Assembly (NCBI GenBank): GCA_020061585.1 | Contig: JAGUXX010000317.1 | Coordinates: 1 to 50,090, forward strand | Source of the DNA: Betaproteobacteria bacterium | Lineage (GTDB): Bacteria > Pseudomonadota > Gammaproteobacteria > Burkholderiales > Thiobacillaceae | DNA length: 50,090 nucleotides | Direction of reading: 5' to 3' | Shown: positions 8,061 through 16,239 of the stretch, one piece after another | How positions within the stretch are numbered: position 1 is the first letter of the stretch | Layout: every line of letters begins with the position of its first letter | Translations under genes and position numbers: made by a program | Notes under the pieces: model-generated | Seen by the model: only the letters and a program-made list of their open reading frames with translations | Database searches by the model: none | Told to the model about the DNA's origin: nothing

Positions 8061-8864
8061 TCAAAAGAAAGTCGAAACGGCCGCATCCAGCGCGTCGCGC
8101 ATGTCCGGGTCGTCGGTGATGGGCCGCACCAGGGCCACTCGGCAGGCGGCCATGGGCGAAACGCCCTTGGCGATCAGGCTGCCGGCGTAGATCAGCATAC
8201 GGGTGGACAGGCCTTCGTCCAGACCGTGGCCTTTCAGGTTGCGCGAGCGTTCGGCAATCGACACCAGTTTGCCGGCGATGCCGACATCGACGCCGGATTC
8301 ATGCGCGACGATCTCGGTTTCGATGGCGTGATCGGGATAGGTGAAATCCAGGCCGCCGAAACGCTGTTTGGTGGACTGCTTCAAATCCTTCATCAGGCTC
8401 TGATAGCCGGGGTTGTAGCTGATGACGATCTGGAAATCCGGGTGGGCCTGCACCAGCTCGCCTTTCTTTTCCAGCGGCAGCACGCGGCGGTTGTCGGTCA
8501 GCGGGTGGATCACCACAGTGGTGTCCTGGCGCGCTTCGACCACTTCATCCAGATAGCAGATGGCGCCGTGCCGCGCGGCGATGGCCAGCGGGCCATCCTG
8601 CCATTCGGTGCCCTGGGCGCTGAGCAGGAAGCGGCCGACCAGATCGGAGGCGGTCATGTCCTCATTACAGGCGACGGTGATCAACGGCTTGCCCAGCTTG
8701 TGCGCCATGTATTCGACAAAGCGCGTCTTGCCGCAGCCGGTGGGGCCTTTCAGCATCATCGGCATGCGCACCGAATAGGCGGCTTCGTAGAGTTCGACCT
8801 CGTCGGCGACGGGGCGGTAATAAGGCTGTTGGGTGATGCGATATTGGTCGACGATATTGCTCAT
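8061..8864 (-). CDS. cbbQ: RuBisCO activase AAA+ ATPase CbbQ (MoxR family)
   Basis: CbbQ is a hexameric MoxR-type AAA+ motor that, with CbbO, reactivates form IA RuBisCO. The start is taken at ATG 8864 (MSNIVDQYRI) because GGAG lies just upstream and the protein aligns with the family from there; open frame further upstream runs into a palindromic repeat. The 267 residues show Walker A (GPTGCGKT), Walker B (CYLDEV) and sensor residues (ISYNPGYQ). The beta-hairpin insert typical of MoxR proteins follows Walker A (ACNEDMTASDLVGRFLL). It sits between cbbS and cbbO. A terminator after cbbS probably lowers its expression relative to RuBisCO. Confidence 0.96.
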   Translation of the reverse strand: MSNIVDQYRITQQPYYRPVADEVELYEAAYSVRMPMMLKGPTGCGKTRFVEYMAHKLGKPLITVACNEDMTASDLVGRFLLSAQGTEWQDGPLAIAARHGAICYLDEVVEARQDTTVVIHPLTDNRRVLPLEKKGELVQAHPDFQIVISYNPGYQSLMKDLKQSTKQRFGGLDFTYPDHAIETEIVAHESGVDVGIAGKLVSIAERSRNLKGHGLDEGLSTRMLIYAGSLIAKGVSPMAACRVALVRPITDDPDMRDALDAAVSTFF

Positions 8865-8874
8865 TTCACACTCC

Positions 8875-8926
8875 GTAGGGTGCGCCATGCGCACCATTAA
8901 GACTTGGTGCGCATGGCGCACCCTAC
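8875..8926. repeat. Palindromic intergenic repeat, type 1 (cbbS-cbbQ gap)
   Basis: GTAGGGTGCGCCATGCGCAC is followed, after a short spacer, by its inverted copy ending GGCGCACCCTAC. Two more copies of this family occur in the window, at 9380 and 43488. The arms are long enough to fold strongly in RNA. It sits directly upstream of the cbbQ ribosome site. Confidence 0.9.
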
Positions 8927-8933
8927 ATGACTT

Positions 8934-8972
8934 AAACAAAAGCCCCCGCCACGCCAGTCGCGCAGCGGGGGC
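8934..8972 (-). terminator. Intrinsic terminator or attenuator after cbbS
   Basis: On the minus strand a perfect 8-bp G+C stem (GCCCCCGC / GCGGGGGC) with a 15-base loop is followed by TTTTGTTT. It lies 25 bp after the cbbS stop and before cbbQ. This is a good rho-independent terminator and would give abundant cbbLS mRNA with limited read-through into cbbQO. Confidence 0.8.
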
Positions 8973-8997
8973 CGGATGCTGCTAACCGCCGCGCGAG

Positions 8998-9354
8998 TTA
9001 AACCGTTTTGCCGCGGAAGATCACCATGGCCGCGCCCTGGCTTTGCGAGAAATTATCGTAGCCAATCAGACGCACGTGGTTGTTGGGGTTGGCCTTGTGA
9101 CAGGCTTCGGCCTCGGCCAACACGCGATTGACATCGGTTTCGCCGAACATCGGCAATTTCCACATATACCAGTACGAGTCCATCAGATACTCAGGCTCGA
9201 TATGCTCGATGGCCGGGTTCCAACCCTTTTTGATCAGATACTCGACCTGTTTCTTGATGTTGTCGGCGGTCATCGCCGGCAGGTAGGAGAAGGTCTCGAA
9301 CTTGCGGCTGGCGGGGTCGCTCAGGCGGCTTTTGTAATCCATCACTTCAGACAT
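8998..9354 (-). CDS. cbbS: RuBisCO form IA small subunit
   Basis: This is the small subunit of the L8S8 carboxylase. The start is ATG 9354 ([10 protein letters not shown]), preceded by AAGGAAAG. The 118 residues carry the family core: [22 protein letters not shown], and [14 protein letters not shown]. The segment SDPASR between DYKSRL and KFETF is an extra stretch of about six residues compared with carboxysomal small subunits as I recall them. Family comparisons associate that insert with the cytosolic IAq type, which travels with cbbQ and cbbO. The gene context agrees. Confidence 0.97.
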   Translation of the reverse strand: MSEVMDYKSRLSDPASRKFETFSYLPAMTADNIKKQVEYLIKKGWNPAIEHIEPEYLMDSYWYMWKLPMFGETDVNRVLAEAEACHKANPNNHVRLIGYDNFSQSQGAAMVIFRGKTV

Positions 9355-9379
9355 TTGCTTTCCTTTCAAATTTGGGCGG

Positions 9380-9435
9380 GTAGGGTGCGCCGCGCGCACC
9401 GTTTACCTGTGAAAGGTGCGCATGGCGCACCCTAC
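9380..9435. repeat. Palindromic intergenic repeat, type 1 (cbbL-cbbS gap)
   Basis: This is a second copy of the family at 8875: GTAGGGTGCGCC and the inverted GGTGCGCATGGCGCACCCTA arm enclose a short spacer. It occupies most of the 86-bp gap between cbbL and cbbS, five bases beyond the cbbL stop. In mRNA it would place a hairpin between the two RuBisCO cistrons. Confidence 0.9.
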
Positions 9436-9440
9436 GACGA

Positions 9441-10862
9441 TCACTTGTGGGCAACGTCCAGCTTGTCGACGGTGTCGAACTCGAACTTGATCTCCTTCCA
9501 GGTTTCCATGGCGATCTTCAGTTCCGGGCTGTGCGTGGCGGCGGCGGTCAGGATGTCCTTGCCTTCCTTCTCGATGGCGCGGCCCTGGTTGCGAGCTTCC
9601 ACACAGGCTTCCAGCGCGACGCGGTTGGCGGCGGCGCCGGCCGCGTTGCCCCACGGGTGACCCAGCGTACCGCCACCAAACTGCAGAACCGAGTCATCGC
9701 CGAAGATGGAAACCAGCGCCGGCATGTGCCAGACGTGGATACCACCGGAAGCAACCGGGATCACGCCGGGCATGGAACCCCAGTCCTGATCAAAGAACAG
9801 GCCGCGCGAACGATCTTCCGGAATGAAGCTGTCGCGCATGGTGTCGATCCAGCCCAGGGTGGCTTCGCGGTCGCCTTCCAGCTTGCCGACGACGGTACCG
9901 GAGTGCAGGTGGTCGCCACCGGACAGACGCAGCACCTTGGTCAGCACGCGGAAGTGAATACCGTGGTGCGGGTTGCGGTCGAGCACGGCGTGCATGGCGC
10001 GGTGGATGTGCAGCAGCATGCCGTTGTTGCGACACCAGTTGGCCAGGCCGGTATTGGCCGTCAGACCGCCGGTCAGGTAGTCGTGCATGATGATCGGCGC
10101 GCCGATTTCCTTGGCGAATTCGGCCCGCTTGTACATCTCTTCCGGGGTCGGCGCGGTGACGTTCAGGTAGTGGCCCTTGCGCTCGCCGGTTTCGCGTTCG
10201 GCCTTCAGGGTGGCTTCGTGCACGAAGGCGAAACGGTCACGCCAACGCATGAACGGCTGGCTGTTGACGTTCTCGTCGTCCTTGGTGAAGTCCAGACCGC
10301 CGCGCAGGCACTCGTAAACGGCGCGGCCGTAGTTTTTGGCGGACAGACCCAGTTTCGGCTTGATGGTGCAGCCCAGCAGCGGACGGCCATACTTGTTCAT
10401 GCGGTCGCGCTCGACCTGGATGCCGGCCGGCGGGCCGCCGCAGGTCTTGACGTAGGCGATGGGGAAGCGCACATCTTCCAGGCGCAGGGCGCGCAGCGCC
10501 TTGAAGCCGAACACGTTGCCGACCAGCGAGGTCAGCACGTTGACCACGGAACCTTCTTCGAACAGGTCGATCGGGTAAGCCACGAAGGCGTAGAAACAGG
10601 TGTCGTCACCAGGCACGTCTTCGATGCGATAGGCGCGGCCCTTGTAGTAATCCAGGTCGGTCAGCAGGTCGGTCCACACCGTGGTCCAGGTGCCGGTTGA
10701 AGACTCGGCGGCAACGGCGGCGGCGACTTCTTCACGATCCACGCCGGGCTGCGGGGTGATCTTGAAGCAGGCCAGGATGTCGGTATCCAGCGGGGTGTAA
10801 TCCGGGGTCCAGTAGGTCTGGCGGTATTCTTTGACGCCAGCGTTGTAGGTCTTCACAGCCAT
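9441..10862 (-). CDS. cbbL: RuBisCO form IA large subunit
   Basis: This is the catalytic large subunit of ribulose-1,5-bisphosphate carboxylase, which fixes CO2 in the Calvin cycle. The 473 residues start at ATG 10862 with AAGGAG upstream. The active-site motif [12 protein letters not shown] carries the carbamylated lysine and its metal-binding Asp/Glu. [11 protein letters not shown] supplies the other catalytic lysine, [17 protein letters not shown] forms loop 6 with its lysine, and [10 protein letters not shown] and [11 protein letters not shown] bind phosphate. All key residues are present. It heads a minus-strand operon with cbbS, cbbQ and cbbO. Its upstream region is shared with a divergent NTPase gene rather than with cbbR, which now lies about 7 kb away. 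Confidence 0.99.
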   Translation of the reverse strand: MAVKTYNAGVKEYRQTYWTPDYTPLDTDILACFKITPQPGVDREEVAAAVAAESSTGTWTTVWTDLLTDLDYYKGRAYRIEDVPGDDTCFYAFVAYPIDLFEEGSVVNVLTSLVGNVFGFKALRALRLEDVRFPIAYVKTCGGPPAGIQVERDRMNKYGRPLLGCTIKPKLGLSAKNYGRAVYECLRGGLDFTKDDENVNSQPFMRWRDRFAFVHEATLKAERETGERKGHYLNVTAPTPEEMYKRAEFAKEIGAPIIMHDYLTGGLTANTGLANWCRNNGMLLHIHRAMHAVLDRNPHHGIHFRVLTKVLRLSGGDHLHSGTVVGKLEGDREATLGWIDTMRDSFIPEDRSRGLFFDQDWGSMPGVIPVASGGIHVWHMPALVSIFGDDSVLQFGGGTLGHPWGNAAGAAANRVALEACVEARNQGRAIEKEGKDILTAAATHSPELKIAMETWKEIKFEFDTVDKLDVAHK

Positions 10863-11109
10863 TTATCGCTCCTTATGGGGATTTGGGTTGGGCCAACGAA
10901 TCAGTTACATATCGATCCGAAGTGGGACGCATATTGGCGGTGACGAAGCATAAATAACAGTCACAGTTTTCTATTGTTACGATAGATTAATGACTATGAT
11001 GTTGCGGCTGAAGAAAATCATGTTGAGCCGAAACATATCAAAACATATTTGTTGTACAACATATTTGTTTTGATATTATTAGATTGCTTGAGGCTCAGGA
11101 GACCCCGTC
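10863..11109. promoter_or_regulatory. cbbL upstream region shared with a divergent NTPase gene
   Basis: This 247-bp gap is much richer in A+T than its flanks. On the cbbL side, around 10945-11000, it has TTA/TAA half sites (TTAATCTATCGTAAC on the minus strand) of the kind CbbR can bind. On the NTPase side lies the large palindrome listed separately. The cbbL promoter must be here. I could not fix -35 and -10 boxes with confidence. Confidence 0.6.
11035..11076. repeat. 42-bp compound palindrome with internal direct repeats
   Basis: The perfect outer arms are ATATCAAAAC (11035-11044) and GTTTTGATAT (11067-11076). A perfect inner palindrome, TGTTGTACAACA, is centred at 11055/11056. Overlaid on these is an 11-bp direct repeat, ACATATTTGTT, at 11043-11053 and 11059-11069 (16-bp period). 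Such overlapping symmetry suggests an operator for a dimeric or cooperative DNA-binding protein. It ends 33 bp before the NTPase start and lies about 170 bp upstream of cbbL. Confidence 0.85.
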
Positions 11110-12258
11110 ATGACCTGTTTCGACCGCACCAGAGAAACCGCCGACCTTTGGAAACAATTCAATGAAGGCCGCAACTTGCTGATGCTGGCGCCACGCCGAA
11201 TCGGCAAGACCGTGCTGCTGAACCGGCTGCGCGACATGGCGGCGGATCGGGGTTTTCGCGCCGTCATTCTCGATGTAGAGGGTTACCGCGAGGAGAAGGA
11301 TTTCTTCCGCCAGTGCTGTGCCGCGATTCAGGAAGAACTCAGTACCGGCGCCAAGGTGATGACCGCGTTGGGCGACCGTCTTTCCCGTGTCTTCAAAGGT
11401 CGCGCGGAAGGCGCGGGCGACTGGCGGCAATGGCTGCTGCAAACCGATTGGCGGGAATTCGCTGACCATTTGCTGGCTCACCTGGACGACCACGCCGGCG
11501 AACCGCCCTGGCTGATTCTGGTGGATGAGTTGCCGGTCTTCCTCCAGGCTCTGCAACATCGCGACGGCGACCGCGCCATCGGTGACTTCCTTTACTGGTT
11601 GCGCAACATGCGCCAGAAATATCGCCGCGTGCGCTGGCTGTATACCGGCTCCATCGGGCTCGACAGCATCGCCCGGCGGCACGGCGTGGAAGGCGCGCTG
11701 AACGACCTGGAACCCTTTCCCCTCAGTCCCTTCGACCGGCCCACGGCGCTGGATTTTCTCGTTGACATCGCTCGGCGGCGTGAGTGCGAGCTGGACCAAG
11801 CAGCCGGTGAAATCATTCTGCAACGCCTGGGCTGGCTGTCGCCTTACTACCTGGAAAAGATCGCCGAGGACGCCTGCACCCAGGCCGGCCCAGGCGGCAA
11901 GGTGGACGCTGCCCGCGCCGGCGCGGCGATGGACAACATGCTGGACCTGGGCAAGCGCACCTACTGGAGCACCTGGCGCGAACATCTGGATCGTAACTTC
12001 CCGGAACCGGAAAGGAGCCGCCTCTACGCCGTGCTGAACGCCGTGACGCGGGATGCCGCCGGCGCCACCGGCGATACCCTGATCGGCGCGTTGAATCGGG
12101 GCGGCGGAGAAGCGGTGGGTCAGGTCGAACTGCGCAGCCTGCTCGACACCCTGCTGGCCGACGGCTATCTGGAAGTGAATCTGGAGGGCGAAGCACGTCG
12201 CTACCGCTTCCGCATGAATCTGCTGCGCGAATGGTGGCTGCGCTACGTGGTGCTGTAA
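11110..12258 (+). CDS. AAA/STAND-like P-loop ATPase (module A, first gene)
   Basis: This 382-residue soluble ATPase starts at ATG 11110, with AGGAGA about eight bases upstream. Walker A is APRRIGKT (residues 27-34) and Walker B is WLILVDELPVF (about 134-144). A sensor-like LYTGSIGL follows. The C-terminal part contains winged-helix-like segments (EVNLEGEARRYRFRMNLLREWW), as in archaeal-type ATPases and some STAND NTPases. There is no effector domain I recognise. The next gene starts nine bases after its stop, so the two form a tight pair. Both sit between cbbL and its cbbR. The function is unknown; signal-sensing or defence-type NTPase activity is inference from architecture. Confidence 0.85.
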   Translation: MTCFDRTRETADLWKQFNEGRNLLMLAPRRIGKTVLLNRLRDMAADRGFRAVILDVEGYREEKDFFRQCCAAIQEELSTGAKVMTALGDRLSRVFKGRAEGAGDWRQWLLQTDWREFADHLLAHLDDHAGEPPWLILVDELPVFLQALQHRDGDRAIGDFLYWLRNMRQKYRRVRWLYTGSIGLDSIARRHGVEGALNDLEPFPLSPFDRPTALDFLVDIARRRECELDQAAGEIILQRLGWLSPYYLEKIAEDACTQAGPGGKVDAARAGAAMDNMLDLGKRTYWSTWREHLDRNFPEPERSRLYAVLNAVTRDAAGATGDTLIGALNRGGGEAVGQVELRSLLDTLLADGYLEVNLEGEARRYRFRMNLLREWWLRYVVL

Positions 12259-12267
12259 GGAACGAAC

Positions 12268-14628
12268 ATGAGCAAGCTGATGAATCTCGCGGTCTACAAC
12301 CCCGCCATCCTGTCCGACGTCGATTTCCTGACCGGCTTCGTCGCCCGTAACGAACTGGCGGAAAGTCTGTTGCTGCGTTTGCGCGAAATTACGCCAACAA
12401 ACCTGGCCAAACACCATCTCATCCTCGGTCAGCGCGGCATGGGCAAAACCAGCCTGTTGCGCCGGCTGGCCCTGGGCGTGCGCGACGACCCGAAACTGGC
12501 CGGCGTGCTGTTGCCGCTGAGCTTCCGCGAAGAGCAATACAACGTGCACAACCTGCATACCTTCTGGATGAACTGTCTGGACGCCTTGGGCAACTGGTTC
12601 GAGAACAACGGTTTTCCAGACAAGGCGGAAGCGCTCGACCGGGATGTCACTGCGCTGGCGCAAGGCGACTCGGAAGGCGAAGCCGCGCTGATGGTCTTCA
12701 AACGCTGGATCAAGGCCGATGGCCGGCGTCCGCTGTTGCTGCTGGACAACATCGACCTGATTCTGGACGGCCTCGCCGATCAGGAATGGAGTTTTAGGCG
12801 GGTGTTGCAGGAAGCCGGCGGCATCGTAGTCGTCGGTGCCACAGCGGGCTATCTGGAAGCCACCGCCGACCCCAAAGCCGCGTTCTACGACTTCTTCCAG
12901 GTCAGCGTGCTGGAGCGCCTGAGCCAGAACGAACTCCTCGCCTGTCTGCGTCGTCTGGCGGAAGCGCGCGGCGAGGCCGGCAACCGGGTGCGGGATGTCG
13001 TTGCCCGCGACCCCGGCCGCATTCGCACCCTCTACGACCTCACCGGCGGCAACCCGCGCACGCTGGTGTTGCTCTACCTGCTGCTGGAGATCGATGCCGG
13101 CGGCGACGTGATGAGCGACCTGGAACGTCTGCTGGATCAGGTCACCGTGCTGTACAAGGCGCGGGTGGAAGATTTGGCGCCCCAGGCGCGGGTAGTGCTG
13201 GACGCCGTGGCGCTGAACTGGAACCCGGCCACCGCCGCCGATGTCGCCCGCCTCAGCGGCCTGGAAACCCCCGCCGCCTCCGCCCAACTCGACCGCCTGC
13301 TGAAAGCCGGCATCATCGAGAAGGTCGCCATCTCCACCAGCAACCGCGCCGCCTTCCAGTTGGGCGAACGCTTCTTCAATATCTGGTATCTGATGCGCCA
13401 TGGCCCGCGTCGACAGCGCACCCGGCTGCGCTGGCTCACCGGATTTTTGCGCGGCTTTTATTCGCCGGATCAGTTGGTCGAGCGGGGAAAGGCAATGCTG
13501 AAAAATGGGGAAGGCGACGCAGATTATGACTATCGGTTGGCTTTGGGTGAGGCGCTTGCAGCGAAAGAACCAGGCTTGCGCTATCTGCTAAGCCAATCCG
13601 CCCGCGATGGCATGAAACGCTACGCCGCCGCCAATGGCAAACGCCTGGAAGACCTGACCGACCCCGCTGATCTGCCGGAACCGAAGACGGCAATGGACTG
13701 GTTCAGCGTGGGATGGTGGTTGCATGCGGAACTGGACCGATACGCCGAGGCTGAGACAGCCTACCGTCGAGCCATCGAACTCGACCCCAAGGACGCTGGC
13801 CCCTGGAGCAATCTGGGCGCCCTGCTAATGCAACACCTGGGTCGCCCCGATGAAGCAAAGGCAGCCTACCGTCGAGCCATCGAACTCGATCCCAAGGAGG
13901 CCGCACCCTGGAACAACCTGGGCGCGCTACTGAATCACATGGGCCAGCCGGAGGAGGCCGAGGCAGCCTACCTGCAAGCCATCAAAATCGATCCCAAAGA
14001 CGCCACGCCCTGGGGCAACCTGGGCAACCTGCTGCTGGATCACCTGGGTCGCCCCAAAGAGGCCGAGGTGGCATTCCGTAAGACGCTGGAATTGGTGCCG
14101 GATTTCGTGCTTCCCGAGAAGAATCTGGCCTTCCTGCTGCTACCCCTGCCCTCCCGCCAAGCCGAAGCCGAAGCGCTCTACCAAAGCCTGCTGCCGCGCC
14201 TTCCTGAGCAAGCTGCCGGCTTGCTCTCAGCTTTTCGCGCGGTTGCGCGGGACAACTTTGGCGAAGCTACAAACGCACTTCAATCCGTGCTGGCAATCGA
14301 CCACCCGGCCCTGCTCTCCACACATGAAGATGACCTGTTGCGTGTCCTCCGCCTTGCCGCCCAACGCGGCTACGGCGACAAGCTGTTGGCCTGGCTGGAC
14401 GAGCAAGGGTTGTCCGATCGCCACTGGCCGCTGTGTGCGGCATTCGACGCCTATCTGCACGGCGAGGAGAAATTGCTGGACGTGAACCCGGAAGTGCGCG
14501 GCGCGGCTAAACGCATCCACGCTTGGCTGGCTGCCAGCCGTGCCACATCGGCGGGGGAACCGGCCAGAGTGGCGAAGCGAAGCGCCCGTACCACGCGAGC
14601 CAGGCGCTTCAGCGCCGGCACGAAGTAG
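12268..14628 (+). CDS. P-loop NTPase with TPR repeats (module A, second gene)
   Basis: This 786-residue protein starts at ATG 12268 with AAGGAAC upstream. The N-terminal NTPase domain has Walker A GQRGMGKT (54-61) and Walker B RPLLLLDNID (about 154-163), followed by a helical and winged-helix region to about residue 400. About four tetratricopeptide repeats follow around residues 480-620, each built on AxxAYRRAIELDPKD and WxNLGALL. The C-terminal 160 residues are helical without a recognised motif, and the tail is basic (RTTRARRF). NTPase-plus-TPR is the layout of STAND regulators, in which repeats sense a ligand and the NTPase oligomerises. The companion upstream may be its partner. There is no signal peptide, so it is cytosolic. 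Confidence 0.88.
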   Translation: MSKLMNLAVYNPAILSDVDFLTGFVARNELAESLLLRLREITPTNLAKHHLILGQRGMGKTSLLRRLALGVRDDPKLAGVLLPLSFREEQYNVHNLHTFWMNCLDALGNWFENNGFPDKAEALDRDVTALAQGDSEGEAALMVFKRWIKADGRRPLLLLDNIDLILDGLADQEWSFRRVLQEAGGIVVVGATAGYLEATADPKAAFYDFFQVSVLERLSQNELLACLRRLAEARGEAGNRVRDVVARDPGRIRTLYDLTGGNPRTLVLLYLLLEIDAGGDVMSDLERLLDQVTVLYKARVEDLAPQARVVLDAVALNWNPATAADVARLSGLETPAASAQLDRLLKAGIIEKVAISTSNRAAFQLGERFFNIWYLMRHGPRRQRTRLRWLTGFLRGFYSPDQLVERGKAMLKNGEGDADYDYRLALGEALAAKEPGLRYLLSQSARDGMKRYAAANGKRLEDLTDPADLPEPKTAMDWFSVGWWLHAELDRYAEAETAYRRAIELDPKDAGPWSNLGALLMQHLGRPDEAKAAYRRAIELDPKEAAPWNNLGALLNHMGQPEEAEAAYLQAIKIDPKDATPWGNLGNLLLDHLGRPKEAEVAFRKTLELVPDFVLPEKNLAFLLLPLPSRQAEAEALYQSLLPRLPEQAAGLLSAFRAVARDNFGEATNALQSVLAIDHPALLSTHEDDLLRVLRLAAQRGYGDKLLAWLDEQGLSDRHWPLCAAFDAYLHGEEKLLDVNPEVRGAAKRIHAWLAASRATSAGEPARVAKRSARTTRARRFSAGTK

Positions 14629-14637
14629 CCCCCTTCA

Positions 14638-14700
14638 CCCCATGCGCCACCACACCACTTTCCGCCAACTTGAAATCTTCGAAGCCATCGCCCGCCTGGG
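14638..14700 (+). pseudogene. Truncated copy of the 5' end of cbbR
   Basis: These 63 bases differ from the start of the intact cbbR (17827-17889) at only about five positions, including the CCCC before the ATG. They encode MRHHTTFRQLEIFEAIARL and then diverge into an unrelated 8-residue tail and a stop. Most of the mismatches are third-position changes. The copy lies directly after NTPase module A, and module B lies between it and the real cbbR. It marks a duplication or insertion junction. Confidence 0.88.
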
Positions 14701-14832
14701 CTTTTACGTTTTTGAAATGCCTGAGTAACCCGACAATGGCTGAACATGGAAGATGTCGCTTGCACCAAGCCGACTTAGAATCCGCCAACCAGTGCGCACG
14801 CTCGGCAATCTCGATCACATGAGTTGAACGCC

Positions 14833-16200
14833 ATGACCCCATACAAACTGCCCACCCATCCCCTCGAAGCATTAGCCAACATCAATTTCGAAGAAGCCGT
14901 CGGACCCGACGATCCACGCTTTGTCGATACCGATGTGGCACGCGGTGGCGTCGGCGCGCCGCAACGCCTGGCGAAGAAATTCAGCCTGGATTTGGTCAAT
15001 GACGTTTTCTTTCCAACGGGGAAAAAGCATGTGCTGCTGTTCGGCCCCATCGGCAGCGGCAAATCCACCGAATTGCTGCGCCTGGCGCGCACCCTGGAAA
15101 AGGGCCGGCGCTTGTTTCCCATCCTGCTCAACGTGCGTGGCGAAATCGACATCAACAACCTGCAATACGCCGATGTGCTAATGGCCCTGGCCAGCGCGGT
15201 GGCCAAGAAATTCGACAAGCTGGCCCTGGACGTCCCTGCCGCCAGCCTGGAATCCCTGCGCAAGTGGTTCATGGAGCACGCGATCAGCGAAGAACGCATC
15301 AAGGAACTCTCCGCCGAGTTGCAATCCGAAGCTGGCGTGGAATTCACCATTCCGTTTCTTGCCAAGCTGATGACCCGTCTCACCAGCGCATTCAAATCCT
15401 CCTCGGTCTACAAGGATTCCTTGCGCGAAGTCGTAAACAAGACCTTCAGCCAATTCGCGCTGGCCTTCAACGAATTCGTCTTGGCGGCCGAGGAGGCTTT
15501 GCGCGCGGAAGGCCGCGCGGATCGACTGCTGTTGATCGTCGACGGCACCGACAAGATTCCGCTTCAAGACGCCGAGCGCCTGTTCGTGTTTGAGAGCGAG
15601 CAGCTTCTCGCTATCGAGGCCCTGGTGCTCTACACCGCGCCGATCTCGCTGAAATATGGCGGAACCGGGGTCAGCAAGTTGGATACCGACGAAGTCCTGC
15701 CCATCATCAAACTCCAGCATCGCGACGGCGCGCGCCATGAACCGGGTTGGAATGCCATGCGTGAAATGCTGGGCAAGCGCATTGACGTGAACGTGTTCAG
15801 GGATCCTGGTTGTGTCGACAAACTGATCGAATACAGCGGCGGCCATCCGCGCGAACTCCTGCGATTGCTGCGCCTGGCCTGTGAACTCACCGAAACCGAG
15901 CGCATCGATCTGAGCACCGTGGAAAGAGCCATCGACAAACTGGCCGCTGATTACCGCTACTGGCTGCGCCAGGAAGACTATGCCTTGCTGGCGCAGATCG
16001 ACGCCAACCAGGGCGCCCACATCGGCAACGATGAACTGACCCGAAACCTGCTATGGCGTCTGGCCCTGCTGCAATACAACGACGGTTCCTGGCGCGCCTC
16101 GCATCCGGCCGTGCGACGGTTGGAGGGGTATATCCAGGCACGCAAGGAGTTGGAAAAACAGATTGCTATCAGTATTTTGGAAGATCTGCGTATTCGTTAG
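14833..16200 (+). CDS. P-loop NTPase (module B, first gene)
   Basis: This protein of about 455 residues starts most plausibly at ATG 14833 (MTPYKLPTHP); a TTG nine bases earlier is also in frame and no ribosome site is strong. Walker A is GPIGSGKST (about 71-79) and Walker B is RLLLIVDGTDKI. A later segment, YSGGHPRELLRLLRLA, matches the sensor-2-like helix of STAND/KAP-type NTPases. Between the Walker motifs is a long helical insert of about 150 residues. It is cytosolic and has no effector domain I recognise. A TPR protein follows after 39 bp in the same direction, so the pair repeats the NTPase + TPR theme of module A without close sequence similarity. Confidence 0.82.
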   Translation: MTPYKLPTHPLEALANINFEEAVGPDDPRFVDTDVARGGVGAPQRLAKKFSLDLVNDVFFPTGKKHVLLFGPIGSGKSTELLRLARTLEKGRRLFPILLNVRGEIDINNLQYADVLMALASAVAKKFDKLALDVPAASLESLRKWFMEHAISEERIKELSAELQSEAGVEFTIPFLAKLMTRLTSAFKSSSVYKDSLREVVNKTFSQFALAFNEFVLAAEEALRAEGRADRLLLIVDGTDKIPLQDAERLFVFESEQLLAIEALVLYTAPISLKYGGTGVSKLDTDEVLPIIKLQHRDGARHEPGWNAMREMLGKRIDVNVFRDPGCVDKLIEYSGGHPRELLRLLRLACELTETERIDLSTVERAIDKLAADYRYWLRQEDYALLAQIDANQGAHIGNDELTRNLLWRLALLQYNDGSWRASHPAVRRLEGYIQARKELEKQIAISILEDLRIR

Positions 16201-16239
16201 TTGTGCCCACGTTGGTCCAGACATCCTGCCTGACAACCC

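Noticed and set aside
11095-13401. A long open frame on the minus strand (about 768 codons) across the module A NTPase genes
   Set aside because: It mirrors two well-formed plus-strand genes with Walker motifs and ribosome sites. Its translation is low-complexity, rich in Gln, Ala, Gly and His, as expected from antisense of G+C-rich coding DNA.
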